A DNA stretch of 64,000 bases from contig NW_027460335.1 in NCBI RefSeq assembly GCF_050947875.1, positions 9,935,928 through 9,999,927 on the forward strand, read 5' to 3'. Positions 23,322 through 33,735 of this stretch are shown piece after piece (the stretch's first letter is position 1; each line of letters starts with the position of its first letter). The position numbers and the translations under genes are program-made. The notes below the pieces were generated by a model. The model worked only from the letters and a program-made list of their open reading frames with translations. It was not told the DNA's origin and made no database searches. The stretch is from Dermacentor variabilis (lineage: Eukaryota; Arthropoda; Arachnida; Ixodida; Ixodidae).

Positions 23322-23859
23322 TTACGTTATCCTCAGCTTTCGAGCTTTCTCAAGAAAGCGGTCACGAACTGATCTGCGAACAAACTGAACCACTATATTT
23401 GGCGCTTCTGTATTCCCCGTAGTTCGAACGCGGTGACAGACCTCGATGTCCGCACTTTCAAGGGGCATCTTAATAACCTTCGCTATCTTTTTTTGTGTTA
23501 TCCATGACATTCTCGTCTTGCGTCTTCGGAACACCTTTCACTTCAACGTTGTGACACCGCATGTGCTGTTCATTTTGTAGAAGTTTCTCTTCATGCTCTT
23601 GAACTTGAGCATGCAAAGCGTCTCGTTCCTTTTCTAGTTTTACTACGGATGTTCTTAGCTCTCCATTTTCCAATTCAACTCGGTTTACGGACGCTTTCAT
23701 TTCTTCATAACTCTCGTTTATGAAGCCTGGACTGTTCTTTATCTCGCGGATGTCCTTTCTTATGTACCGTTCGAGACTTTCCCGTAGTTCGCGGAACTCT
23801 TGTTTAAGTTCTCGTTTCAGTTCCTCAAAAAGTTTAACAAGTTCCTTTGACATTGCCAC
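23322..23859 (-). pseudogene. LINE ORF1 (coiled coil plus RRM-like part)
   Basis: ORF1 proteins coat LINE RNA. The first block (129 codons from 23859) is a charged coiled coil with heptad-like KELVKLFEELKRELKQEF and LEKERDALHAQVQEHEEKLL, ending in the RRM-like start HNVEVKGVPKTQDENV. A one-base shift at about 23470-23530 leads into the second block with KVIKMPLESADIEVCHRV, PNIVVQFVRRSVRDRFL and EKARK, the classic ORF1 C-terminus. It is broken only by that shift. Confidence 0.75.
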
Positions 23860-24095
23860 TGGACAAAGGGGAAAATAAGCTTACAGCTCGGATGACGCAA
23901 TGACGCAATGACAACAGTACACAAGAGCAAGTACAAGCGACAGTTGGTATGCAACAGTAGCAGCAGCAGCCGTCACGGCAAACGGAAAAAAAAGCTCCCA
24001 GGCTAGTAGGGCAAAATTTAACCAACCTGAGAATGTACAGCAAAGCGCTTAGCAAAGCGTGCGATCGCCGTGACTGCTGCTGCCGAGTAAGGATC

Positions 24096-24343
24096 GTTGG
24101 ATCGCACCTGTTATTAGCACTGGCATGTTCATAGAGTTTGATCCAGTCCTCAAGATCCTGGCCCTCCAGGCCAGTGAACACACCTGGGTCGCGATGTGGG
24201 GCGACCGTGACGATTGGAGCAGTGGAACAAGCCGAAGCCGTTGCATAGGTGGGCGCGTCACCGGGAGGCATGGTGACAAGCTCGGTGTGCCGACCACTTC
24301 TGAGTTCCGTGGTGAGGACGGGGATCGCTGATCTCCACCAGAA
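24096..24343 (-). pseudogene. Gypsy D gag start, leader and primer binding site
   Basis: Gag starts at 24271 (MPPGDAPTYATASA) and reads VTVAPHRDPGVFTGLEGQD, LEDWIKLYEHASANNRCDPTIL before the LINE, aligned with residues 1-54 of gag F. Upstream lies the leader; next to the LTR the minus strand reads TTC then TGGTGGAGATCAG (24328-24340), the same TGGTGG-type primer site as in the other Gypsy copies. Confidence 0.75.
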
Positions 24344-24508
24344 TGTTGCATGTGGAAAGGCACAGACAGAAGAGGCTATTTACAGGCTACTTACACTGGA
24401 GTCAGGCAGGCAGGCCGACACTCGCTCACGCCAAGCGCAACGACCAACTTCGTCGTCGTTCTCGCGGCGGCTCGTTTCTTGAGCATCGCTCGATAATATC
24501 GTAATATC
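24344..24508 (-). repeat. Gypsy D 5' LTR
   Basis: About 165 bp, beginning TGTTGC on the plus strand and ending near GATAATATCGTAATA. Contains the CTATTTACA, ACTGGAGTCAGGCAGG and GGCGGCTCGTTTCTTGAGC words shared with the 3' LTR. The outer edge is set by where sequence of the 2.4-kb repeat resumes (CATGCAAGCAAGTGC). Confidence 0.75.
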
Positions 24509-25100
24509 ATGCAAGCAAGTGCTCAATATTTTCTTTTTGTGCTTATATAATATCTCTAAAAACATAACAGTTACGTTTACAGACATCGAAACATTTTCAA
24601 ACGCTGTCAGTAAGTATGATGTGGCGGCTTCTAAGGCGTCTGTAAAGGAGCCCAGTGGACGCGTGCTGCCGCGCGCATTGAAGCGCTTCTTTGTGTATGC
24701 AAACCACCATTTCTTTGTGAGGCGCTGTGGACGCGTGGGCTAGCTTGCGCGCGTCCGCAAGCTTCTGTGTGGTCTGGGCTTTAAACGCTAGATTGTGGCG
24801 CTTTGTGTGCGTAAGCAAAAAAGATGGCGGCCACCCCAAAGCTAAAAGAGCTAAAGCATAAAACTAAGGCATATCGCCAGTTAGGCTCCGGCTGCATTTA
24901 ATCGCGAAAAGTGTCAAAAAGTATTTGATAAATAATACTGTAATTAAAAAAGTAAAACCGGAATAGACACTGTTTAGTATGGATTGCGGTTTCATGCACC
25001 GGCTCTATAGGCAGACCACGTAATCTTACCTATATTCCCGTCCACCCGTGTACTGGGTAGGCCGCTTGCAGTGAGGACTGTGGAAGAACAGAGCGTTAAC
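24509..25100. mobile_element. 2.4-kb interspersed repeat, copy 2, right part
   Basis: Reverse complement of 5945-6550. Anchors include CATGCAAGCAAGTGC, ACAGACATCGA, GCCCAGTGGACGC, AAAAAAGATGGCGGCCACC (24820) and GTGTACTGGGTAGGC near the outer end, then GAGGACTGTGGAAGAACAG (25072-25090). Compared with copy 1, about 70 bp around the Gypsy D junction are missing. Confidence 0.65.
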
Positions 25101-26250
25101 GAAGAACACCATCGTGAAGAGAAGCAACAGTGTGCCCAGTGATGGGGAGTGGCACGTAATACGGACGAAGATCGTGCCGCAAACGCCCATCGTACGCACG
25201 TTTCGTCGGATCCCCCCTACCGACTCTACTCCCTTCGTAATTGTGGCCGTTTACAAAATGCAACGATTGCAACGTCTTCGCTACACGGAAAGTGTTTCGT
25301 GGCGTTTCTCCAGGGAAGGTTTGGCATTCAATGTTACACAAACATTAGTTCGCCCGCGACGCGGCATCGGGGATTTAAAGTCCTCTAGTTGCGAAGAACC
25401 TTCCAAGTGTCGCCACAGAGCCATTGGCCATATATCATACGGATCATAAAGCGAGCCACTTCGCTGACCAAATAATAAATCCAAAAAAGCAAGAAAAGAA
25501 AGTTACAAAAACTTGAGTATGCAGTTTAATAAAAGAAAAAAGAAATCGTAAGAAAACAGAATTGATCGCGCCATGTTTCTTTTATTTTCGGTCGACATAT
25601 TTATTATCAACATATTTATCACCGTACACGTTTTTTTTTTGGCTGCGCCATATTTATTTTTAAACATTGCCTAGGGCAAGTACCACAGTTCTAACCCCTG
25701 ACCTCAATTACTCAATGAGGCAGCCGTTACTTCTATGACAAATCTAAATGTTCAATTGAATAATTAACGTAAATACACTAATTAACTGTTTGATTATTAC
25801 GTTACCCCACACATTTCTATTTCCTTTAAATCAATCAATCTTTAAAACCTTTGCAGGCAATTTTTAAAAATTTCAGTGCAGCAAGAGAAAAAGAAAACTA
25901 CGAACCCTTCCCCTACCGGGAAATGGCAGTAAGCGAAGCTTCACTCGCGGGGACCTGACGTTCGTCGCAGTTAAGTACCCGACCGGTAACGGTGCCGGAT
26001 AGCTTCGGCTTCCCGCTATTCAGCTCGAGATCTTATCGTTGCTGTCGTATTGCCTGAGTTCAGGCTGCTCTAAATGGGTTTATAGTCCAACGTTATCGGC
26101 GCCCAGCGAGCGTCACTAGACGCCGGGCGCTTCGTGGCGCGTTGGCGGCGAAAGTGCGTCGAACCACCGGCCGAACTATAGACGCTGCTGGGTGCTATGT
26201 TCTCTGGAATGGGACGTAACGTGCGCACCTGTTCAGGCTACGTCGGACTA
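25101..26250. other. no gene seen
   Basis: A/T-rich to 25910, then GC-rich. Only random short open stretches. No repeat of another part of the window was noticed. Confidence 0.5.
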
Positions 26251-26253
26251 TAT

Positions 26254-26595
26254 TTAAGCTTTAACGGCTGGATCGGCGCGCCCACGGCGAGCCCTTTCAC
26301 TGGCCAGGTCTAGCTGCCGTTCGTCGAACGCTGCCAGTTCCTCGGGGGAATAAACAACGCGTGGCCTTCCCACTCGTTTTCCGAAAATGAACTCAACGAA
26401 AGCGAAGCAGGCGGCAACACGCGCGAAACTCACTCCTGCCGTTTCCCTCTTCGGCGGAAGCAAAACGGTCATGATAGCTTGCGCCTGTGGAGTGAGCGCT
26501 CCTATGCACCTGGAATCCTTGCTAGTAAACAGTTTTAGTTTGGCATGCGCTATATCATTGTGTACTGTATAATAAATTGGGTCGCTACTGCACAA
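26254..26595 (-). CDS. small unexplained ORF with basic C-terminus
   Basis: 113 codons, MCSSDPIYYTV... to ...ADPAVKA. The first half is unremarkable. The second half (residues ~75-113) has GKRVGRPRVVYSPEELAAFD followed by an alternating Glu/Arg stretch (ASERARRGRAD). Similar GRPR.-SPEE-R-rich segments occur at the ends of transposon-encoded and repeat-encoded short proteins in arthropods, but I cannot assign a family. No RBS-like or intron evidence helps. It could be a fragment of a DNA transposon protein or chance. Confidence 0.25.
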   Translation of the reverse strand: MCSSDPIYYTVHNDIAHAKLKLFTSKDSRCIGALTPQAQAIMTVLLPPKRETAGVSFARVAACFAFVEFIFGKRVGRPRVVYSPEELAAFDERQLDLASERARRGRADPAVKA

Positions 26596-27006
26596 GCGCA
26601 GAACGCTAAACGGCCCTTTGCGTATAGCATCAGTACGCGATTTCTCAGATATAGCGTTAGCGTGTTCGCGCGGTTTGCGCAGCTTGTGTGAAACATGGCG
26701 GCCGTCCCGGCTGCCCGCTTAGAATTGAATTTGGTGTTGCTTTAAATTCATTTCGTTCGTAGCAAATGACCGTGTAAACAGCTTTCGCTTGCTATCAGAC
26801 TATTTCGATGACAAAGTATTATGGATAATCCTGCGGGGTTTTCGAGATCACTTCTTGTTTCGAATGAATCGAAGCCTAACGAACGAAACATTCGAGATGT
26901 CGGCGCCACCTATCACTGCAATCGGGGAGTAGGCGAAAAGACAGCATTTGGCCTCTCAGATCCGAAGAGCTCGCAGGGAAACTAAAGCTAAGAAACGTAA
27001 GTTGCT

Positions 27007-27042
27007 TAGCGTACGCTATACTATAGCGTATAGCGTACGCTA
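27007..27042. repeat. perfect 15-bp-arm palindrome
   Basis: TAGCGTACGCTATAC, a 6-nt loop TATAGC, then the exact reverse complement. More TAGCGTA/CGCTATA words follow to 27062, and related words occur at 26623-26650. Confidence 0.85.
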
Positions 27043-29760
27043 TAGTTACTTACGCTATACTATATCTGCCTAACGACTCATGCTCCGGCGCTGGCACATT
27101 TGTTAACTCGTGAAACCGCCCTTTTCCGCAGGTTCTCTGCGTGAGAGCGAAACTTGAGAGCGAATACAAACTTCGCTTGATAAACACCAGGGGTGCGATC
27201 GGAGATGGTTGTTCGGCGCGTTCGTTCGGTTACCGGCGCGCGCGATTGGCCTACTCCGCGCCGACGTCGCCAGCCGCGGGGCGCCGCCCCGTTTTTGGTG
27301 ACGTCAAAATGACGACACGCTCCTGTCAATCATCCGCCCACCGAGCATTTCGTCCGAACGCGACGGGAGTTGAGAAGTTTGGAGCGATCATACGGCTTCG
27401 CATGGCGCGTCTGGTGGATTGGATTGGATCCAGCAGGCGGCCTTTTCGGCTGCGAAATGGCAGGTTTGAATCCAATTCATAGTTTAATTCTAGAAAATGG
27501 CGCTTCCGTTGGAAACTTAGGTTGTTGCGCTGGCTTTTCTAGAGGAAGGAGGAGAGCGGGTGGCGGTGCGAAACGCGTTTGAAGAGATGGCAGAAAGTGA
27601 ATTCCGGCGTCGTTTTTGTTTCTCGAAACAAATAATTCGTTGGTTGTACAGAGAAATCGACAAGTTCATCGGTGCCAGCGAGCCACTGGGATGTTGTCGC
27701 TGCCTCTTGAAAAGTGCGCCACTCTTCCCGTCGTTTTTTTTTTCTTTTTCCTTCTCGCTGTGCGCGACACCACCTAGGGACGACGCAATGAACCTAATAG
27801 TTATAAATTGCAGTAGTCACACGTACTACTATTTGAAAACGTGTTTGTGCTTGAGAAGAAAAAAGTACATTTCTTTAGATAAAGATTTAATTCACTTGGA
27901 AGACGAGAAACATTTGGTTTTGTAGTACACTGTTTGCAAGCAGACGACAAACGACGCAAGTAAAGTTCCGGGGAGGTCACCGCTTCCTGATTGGCTGCTC
28001 TCTCCGCCCCGGTGTCACAAATTTTGCATACTGCAACTCTGTGACGTTGCAGCAACTGAACAGAACGCGTATCGAACAAAATATCTCCGATCGCGCCCCA
28101 TATATATTTAGCTCCACTGGTCATACACCTTCACAGAGTGGAACGGCTCTGATTCGTTTTTGAAAATGCACATAATTACAGCCATCTCAATCTTTCCTTT
28201 AATTACTCCATTGGCAGACGAGGTCACGGCGTCCCTGTGGGTAATGCAGGTTCAACGACAATGATCACCCTATGGTCCGCAAAGTACAAAGAGGCATACT
28301 TTGGAAATGTGATTGCATTACAATTGCACAGTGCACACCGAGCCGCATTGCGTCAGGCACGTGCTTCTTTTTCCGTGCTCGACCACGCGGCTTCCCAGGC
28401 GCCGCCGAAGCACATGCTCCTGGATCCATTTTGCAACACGCAATGGAGACAAGCCTACGCAAGCGTCATTTTATATACAAATGGCGAGAACACTCACCAG
28501 ACGTCTCTTATCACTTAGGCACGCCGCGCGAACTAGATGTTCCTTTGACTCATAACCCATGCTTGTGCGGAGTAGTGGTAACGCCTCTGGCCCTCACTGC
28601 AAAGCCTCTTCAGGCTGGCCTGGGCGCGAATCCGCTTACGGGCGAACATACTCCGCATTAAAAAAATCCAGTTTATCTTATTATGCCAGCATATGTCTGC
28701 ATAACGAACTTCCACACATTATGTCGTTTTTATGCACCCTAAATTCACCTAATGCACATTATAATTATATTATACCGTCCCCGCCTATAAATGTTCCACC
28801 ACTGGCAAAACTCCCAATGCGCCAAGTAGTGCTTTTGAACTCAAAAACAGTTCATTAGAGGCCTCTGCCCTACCGGGTGTGCTGTCAGAGCCGCGCGAGA
28901 TACAAACGGACGCAGCTGCTAACCGCGATGGCTCACCAACGTGGCGCCAAAGATGAAATCAGAGTTATCTATCAGTAGCGCGCTCTGCATGTGGCATGAC
29001 GCAGTACGCAAAGAAGCTTGAGCTGGACGAATGATAAAGCGCCCTGTAGCTACGAGGTGTCTCAGAGCGCTAGCGTTCTGAGAACCTCGAATGACGTTGC
29101 CGGTATCTCATATCAACGCTGCACGGTATGACACCGAAGGGAAACCGGCGGCATCAGTCAACACCCAAAATGATATTATATTGCGTTAGCTTGCGGTATC
29201 GTGCTCAGACCAGAGCATATGTGTGACGCTTGTGTGTTTATCGTGTGCGCACGCTTATCGCACCCCCCCCCCCCCCTTCATCATCCTCCAACATACATCT
29301 TTCACGCTGCAAGCGTGTGCTTGCTGAAAGTGCACATACAAAAGCACATTGGTGGTTGACGAATAATCAATAATTTTACTATTCGTCGGTGACTGAGCGA
29401 TTGAAATGAAGGAATCAGACAGGTCGCCAACCTCGTGAGCATCTGCAATCTTCTTATCTCATCGCTCAGTTTCGCGCCGCTAGTTTGGCACCATGGCAAA
29501 TGTCCATACCGAAATATCTTAACACTTAAAAACCATTCAGGTGCGCATAATTTACCTTGGCATTCTAACATAAGCTTGAAGTACCTGAGTAAGGTAAATA
29601 GGTCTCGAAATATTCACTGCATGTGACTTCCCCTCATTTCAAGACAGCATATGTGTTTTGTATCAGTGAACCAGGAATCACTGTTTGATCAGTGAACCAG
29701 GAATCACATATAACAAACAGTGGCCTGCAGGTCTACAAATTCCGCACCGATTGCTTAATG
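27043..29760. other. no gene seen
   Basis: No domain-bearing ORF. A run of 14 C lies at 29263-29276. A degenerate Pol III-like stretch near 28566-28640 was considered and not called. Confidence 0.5.
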
Positions 29761-29764
29761 GTTG

Positions 29765-29930
29765 TGAGAAGACGTTTATTGGCGGCTCCGAATGCGAAGG
29801 CACAGCGACCGGGAACGGCAAGGTAGCCCGAAGCACTGTCCAAAAGAACGCCAGCAATCAAGAGCGCGAGCCGAGCCGAGCCTCGCGTTGGCGATGCGGC
29901 TGTGCTGCGAGGCGCGTCTTCTTCTTCACA
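29765..29930 (-). repeat. Gypsy E 3' LTR
   Basis: TGAGAAGACG ... CTTCTTCACA, 166 bp, matched along its length by 34286-34451. On the minus strand it is preceded by the polypurine tract CTTGGGGGAGAT (rc of 29931-29942). Confidence 0.9.
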
Positions 29931-31012
29931 ATCTCCCCCAAGGACAAAATGAGCCATTTTGGTGCCTTTAGAATCGGGAGGGAGAGGGCCGTGGTAGGGC
30001 TTGAGACGCGACACGTCGACAATGCCACATCCACGCCGGTGCAAGTCTTCCGTTGGTGATAGGGGCTCCATGAGTAAATTCACTGGGAATGTTTGCTCCA
30101 AGACTCGGTAAGGCCCTTCGAATTTTGGGACGAGTTTCGAGGAAAGCCCCGGCGTCTGGAAAGGGACCCACAACCACACAAGAACTCCTAGAGCGTAGGT
30201 GGTGTTTGGAAGCGTGTCGATGCAGTTTTCTTTCTGGCGCTGCTGTTGCTCTGCCGTAAAGGAGGGCGCTAGCTCGCGGCATTTTGCGGATTGTCGGGCG
30301 ACGTCGGACACAGGTAGACACTCGGAGACGTCAGGATGGTATGGAAGGAGCGTCTCGATGGTATGCGTAGGCTCGCGGCCATACAGGAGGAAGAAAGGTG
30401 AAAATCGCGTAGTGGCCTGGATGGCGGTTTTGTACGCGAACATGATGAATGAAAGCATGCGGTGCTAGTTAGCATGATCAGATGCGACGTGCATAGAGAG
30501 CTTATCACCAAGTGTGCGGTTAAATCGCTCTGTGAGCCCGTTAGTCAGTGGATGGTATGCCGTGCTTGTCCGATGAATAATATGGCATTCCGGAAGCAAA
30601 CTTCCGACGACTTCGGAGAGGAAGGCGTGACCTCGATCGCTGAGGAGTTCTCGAGGTGCGTCGTGTCGAAGCACGAAGCGATGTAGGACGAAAGAGGCTG
30701 CATCTCGCGCTATAGCACTTGGTGAAGCAGCAGTTTCGGCGTAGCGTGTCAAATGGTCAACAGCAACTACGTTCCACCGACTGCCGTCTGGCGTCATAGG
30801 AAGGAGGCCGTATAGGTCGATGCCGACACGATCGAAAGGTGTGGCAAGGCAAGGGAGCGGCTGCAAGGCACCAGACAGGCGTAATGGCTGCGATTTGCGG
30901 CGTTGACAGTCAAGACAGCACCGAACAAAATTGTGTACAAAAATTGGAGGACGCTTAAGCTTCCCCTTCAAGAGTGGAACGCGACAGCGTTCCCGTCGAC
31001 CCGCCAAGGGGT
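29931..31012 (-). pseudogene. Gypsy E integrase
   Basis: HHCC end FVRCCLDCQRRKSQPLRLSG, core FDRVGIDLYGLLPMTPDG (first Asp), LLSDRGHAFLSEVV (second Asp) and STAYHPLTNGLTERFNRTL (Glu) are in the 180-codon block 30465-31007. After one shift, MFAYKTAIQATTRFSPFFLLYGREPTHTIE, a VPKFEGPYRVLEQ domain and VDVSRLKPYHGPLP follow, ending near the polypurine tract. Apart from the shift at 30460 it is well preserved. The SINE separates it from RNase H. Confidence 0.85.
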
Positions 31013-31014
31013 GT

Positions 31015-31400
31015 AAGACAATGGGCTAGGGCGCAGCGACTACGCGCCCCGCATCGGACGCGGTGAGCGTCGAGCAACGCAGGGTTCGGCGCGACAACGA
31101 AATGTGCCCCTGAGCAAGCGACGCACGCCTGAGCCTTAGAAACAGTTCGTTTCTAAGGCAACACCGTGTTCACTAGAGGCGCTTTTGTACCGCTTTGAAG
31201 CATCGAACTCGTGGCTCAGTGGTAACGTCTCCGTCTCACCCCCGGAGACCCTGGTTCGATTCCCACCCAGCTCATCTTGCAAGTTGTTTTTTATTCATGA
31301 AGTGCCTGCTGGAATTTATCGCTCACGGCCAATGCCGCCGACGCTGACGACACCGGCTTTTCTGCGACACGAGCTCCTTAACGGTGTCGCGTTAAAATTG
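31015..31400 (+). mobile_element. tRNA-derived SINE, Ruka-like
   Basis: A tRNA-like head (31205-31273) has an A box TGGCTCAGTGG (31212-31222) and a perfect B box GGTTCGATTCC (31253-31263). The strong GTCTCCG/CGGAGAC stem between them has a loop too large for a tRNA. A T-rich TTGTTTTTTATTCATGAAG body follows, then CGCGTTAAAAT near 31397. I recall this layout from the Ruka SINEs of ticks. It interrupts the RNase H-integrase region of Gypsy E. The left boundary is uncertain; the segment before the head may belong to a larger composite repeat. Confidence 0.65.
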
Positions 31401-31402
31401 TA

Positions 31403-32442
31403 CAGGCCGAGCCAGTAGTAGCGGTGGCGAATTCGTTCGTACGTCTTGAAGACTCCGGTGTGGCCACACTGCGCATCATTGTGGAAAGCAGAACATATTT
31501 GAGCCCTTCAGCTGCGGGGAACCACCAAAGGCCACCGACGACCTCCAGGAGTGTAATTGCGTCGATGCAGCAGCTCGTCACGAATGACGAAATAACTGCT
31601 TGGCGTCGGAGGGTTCGGTATACAGGGATGTTCAATGATCCGGAAAGATAGTCGAAAAGAGAAGCGATCCACGGGTCGCGACGTTGTGCGGTGGCAAAGG
31701 AGTCCATGTCGAGAGATGACACGGAATGTGCGAAAGTTGTTGCGCAGGTCGAGTCTGGAGGTGAAGGTGAACGATACAAAGCGTCTGCGTCGGAGTGCGT
31801 GCGTCCGCTGCGGTACACGACGTGAATATCGTACTCCTGGATGCGTAGTGCCCAACGGGCTAGGCGGCCAGTGGGATCTTTTGAGTTAGCGAGCCAACAA
31901 AGCGCATGGTGATCTGTGACCAAGTCGAATGGGCGCCCGTACAGGTATGGTTGGAACTTGCCAAGCGCCCATACTAAATAAAGCCAGGCACTCTTTTTTC
32001 GGTCACGCTGTAATTGGCCTCAGGCTTCGTCAGCGAGCCACTCGCATAGGTGACTACGTATTCGGGGTAGCCGGGTTTCGTTGGGCGAGGACGGGGCCGA
32101 GACTGACCTTGCTGGCATCTGTATGTAGTCCAGTTGCAGCTGACGGGTCGAAATGGCGAAGAATAGGTGGGGAGGTGAGAAGACGACGCAGCGTAGCAAA
32201 GGCGGAGTCACATGCAGGGGACCAGCAGGAGAGGGCTGCGTCACCGCGCCATGATCGAAGCGAAATTGCGAACAAAGCGCCGGAAATATAAGCATATGCC
32301 CACAAATCTTGGAAGTTCTTTGATGGTCTGAGGCTTCGGAAACTCGGCTACTGCTCGAAGTTTTGCAGGATCGGGTAGAATGCCGTGCTTGAACACAACG
32401 TGGCCTAAAATGGTAAGCTCTCGCGCAGCGAAGCGGCACTTC
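31403..32442 (-). pseudogene. Gypsy E RNase H and end of RT
   Basis: KKCRFAARELTILGHVVFKHGI (end of RT, next to the MITE), [21 protein letters not shown] (RNase H first Asp), [49 protein letters not shown] and [13 protein letters not shown] follow in order over three frames. The catalytic Glu region near 31990-32010 is damaged. Stops and shifts make it inactive. Confidence 0.8.
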
Positions 32443-33173
32443 TTAAGAGGGAGCTTTAGCTCGGGCCCAACTCCGACGCGGCCTATTCAAATACATGTAA
32501 AACGCAAAAACATTTTTATGAGATACCCCTGGACCGATATTAATGAAATTTGTTGCATTTGAAAGAGAAAGTTGAATTCTAGTGACTGTTGGAAGCAGAA
32601 TTTCGATTTATGGCTGGAATTTTCTTAAAATGATTTTCAAATATTTGACCGTTTGAAAGAAATAGAAGAACGAAGTTTACAAATTCATAGACCTGCATCA
32701 AGAATAGATATCGCAGTTCTGTAAGCGGGATCCATTAGATCATTCAAAGCGGACAAATTCAACATGTCAATTTACATCTTACGTGAATTTGTTACGTTGG
32801 TTACAAGGGTATTGCAAAAGTTGTATTTTCCTATTAATAAATATTTTTATATTCATGTGTGACCTATCAATTTTGTCCGCTTTAGATGTGCTATTACATG
32901 CAATTCACATAATTGTATTATCATTTTTCGTTGTTGAGTTAGAGAGTTGTAAACTTGATAGTGTCATTCTCTGAAAATTTTCGATTTTTGCCAATTTTTA
33001 ATGAAAAATTGACGACCAAATTCAAGAATTCAAAACCAACAGTCACTAGATTATACGTTTTTCTTTTAAATGCAACAAACCTCGTCAAATTTGGCGCAGT
33101 GGTTGCCGAGAAAAACGAATTTTGCTTTTACATGTATTTAGATAGGAGCACCCGAGCTAAAGCTTCCTCTTAA
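32443..33173. mobile_element. foldback MITE with TTAA target duplication
   Basis: A 723-bp insert (32447-33169) between TTAA (32443-32446) and TTAA (33170-33173). Terminal inverted repeats start GAGG.AAGCTTTAGCTCGGG-like on the left (GAGGGAGCTTTAGCTCGGG) and GAGGAAGCTTTAGCTCGGG on the right. Inverted similarity continues inward: AAATACATGTAAAA.GC, CTAGTGACTGTTGG (32580 and 33040 rc), and AAGCGGACAAATT / AATTTTGTCCGCTTT near the centre. The two halves are thus an imperfect palindrome. It carries no ORF with a domain. TTAA suggests mobilisation by a piggyBac-type transposase, though the ends lack the usual CCC. Confidence 0.85.
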
Positions 33174-33735
33174 GGTTGGGTTGAAGGCCAGCGTTCGTTG
33201 ACAGGTCAAAACATATCTGAGGCGGATCATATAAGTAGGGAAATCAGGCGAGAAAACCACGACATCGTCGAGGTAACAGAGACATATAGACCACTTGAGG
33301 CCACGCAGCGTGTCGTCCATGAGTCGCTCAAAGTGGCAGGGGCGTTACAAAGCACGAAAGGCATCATCTTAAATTCATATCAGCCGTCAGGCGTAATGAA
33401 TGCGGTTTTCTGGTGATCGGCCGCAGCCATGTGAACCTGCCAGTACCCTGAACGCAAGTCAAGGGACGAGAAGAATTCTGCTCCCTGAAGACTGTCGAGG
33501 GCGTCGCCGATGCGCGGCAAAGGATAGACGTCTTTGCGCTTTACCTTATTTAACCGACAGTAGTCGACGCAAAAGCGAACAGACTCGTCCTTCTTGCAAA
33601 AGAGAACGACAGGAGATGTCCAGGGACTGTGGGAAGGTTGAATAACATCACGGCGCAGCATATCTTCGACTTGGGTGGTACTGACACGACGCTCTTCGGC
33701 AGACGACTTCAGACACAGTCCGCGGATTCCTGACT
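33174..33735 (-). pseudogene. Gypsy E reverse transcriptase
   Basis: RT start MLRRDVIQPSHSPWTSPVVLF, then [35 protein letters not shown] and KTAFITPDG; after a shift, MDDTLRGLKWSICLCYLDDVVVFS with the catalytic YLDD (about 33262-33274), and LAFNPTL where the MITE interrupts. Its N-terminus is fused to gag by deletion. Confidence 0.85.

Larger units (their letters stand above)
19877..24095 (-). mobile_element. CR1/L2-like LINE inserted in Gypsy D gag
   Basis: A near full-length non-LTR element read from 24095 to 19877: 5' UTR, ORF1, ORF2 endonuclease, RT, and a tail of 5-bp repeats (TTGAA)n at 19877-19900 preceded by an AATAAA. Short-repeat tails without poly(A) are typical of CR1/L2-type LINEs. 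The insertion splits gag between the codons for ...CDPTIL and MLANV. I see no clear target duplication. Confidence 0.85.
16119..24508 (-). mobile_element. Ty3/Gypsy retrotransposon copy D, split by a LINE
   Basis: A minus-strand element with LTR-like ends at 16119-16228 and 24344-24508, inserted in copy 2 of the 2.4-kb repeat. Without the 4.2-kb LINE in its gag it is about 4.2 kb. Gag is truncated after about 128 residues and fused to protease, so the nucleocapsid is absent; pol is open in long blocks but has several stops. Same group as E, F and G by LTR length, primer-site sequence and RT sequence. Confidence 0.85.

Noticed and set aside
25920..26230. GC-rich block with several short inverted words
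   Set aside because: No consistent hairpin, no repeat elsewhere in the window and no RNA gene signature.
28560..28660. A possible tRNA-derived SINE head (TAGTGGTAACG ... GCGCGAATCCGC)
   Set aside because: Neither box fits well and no stems could be drawn.
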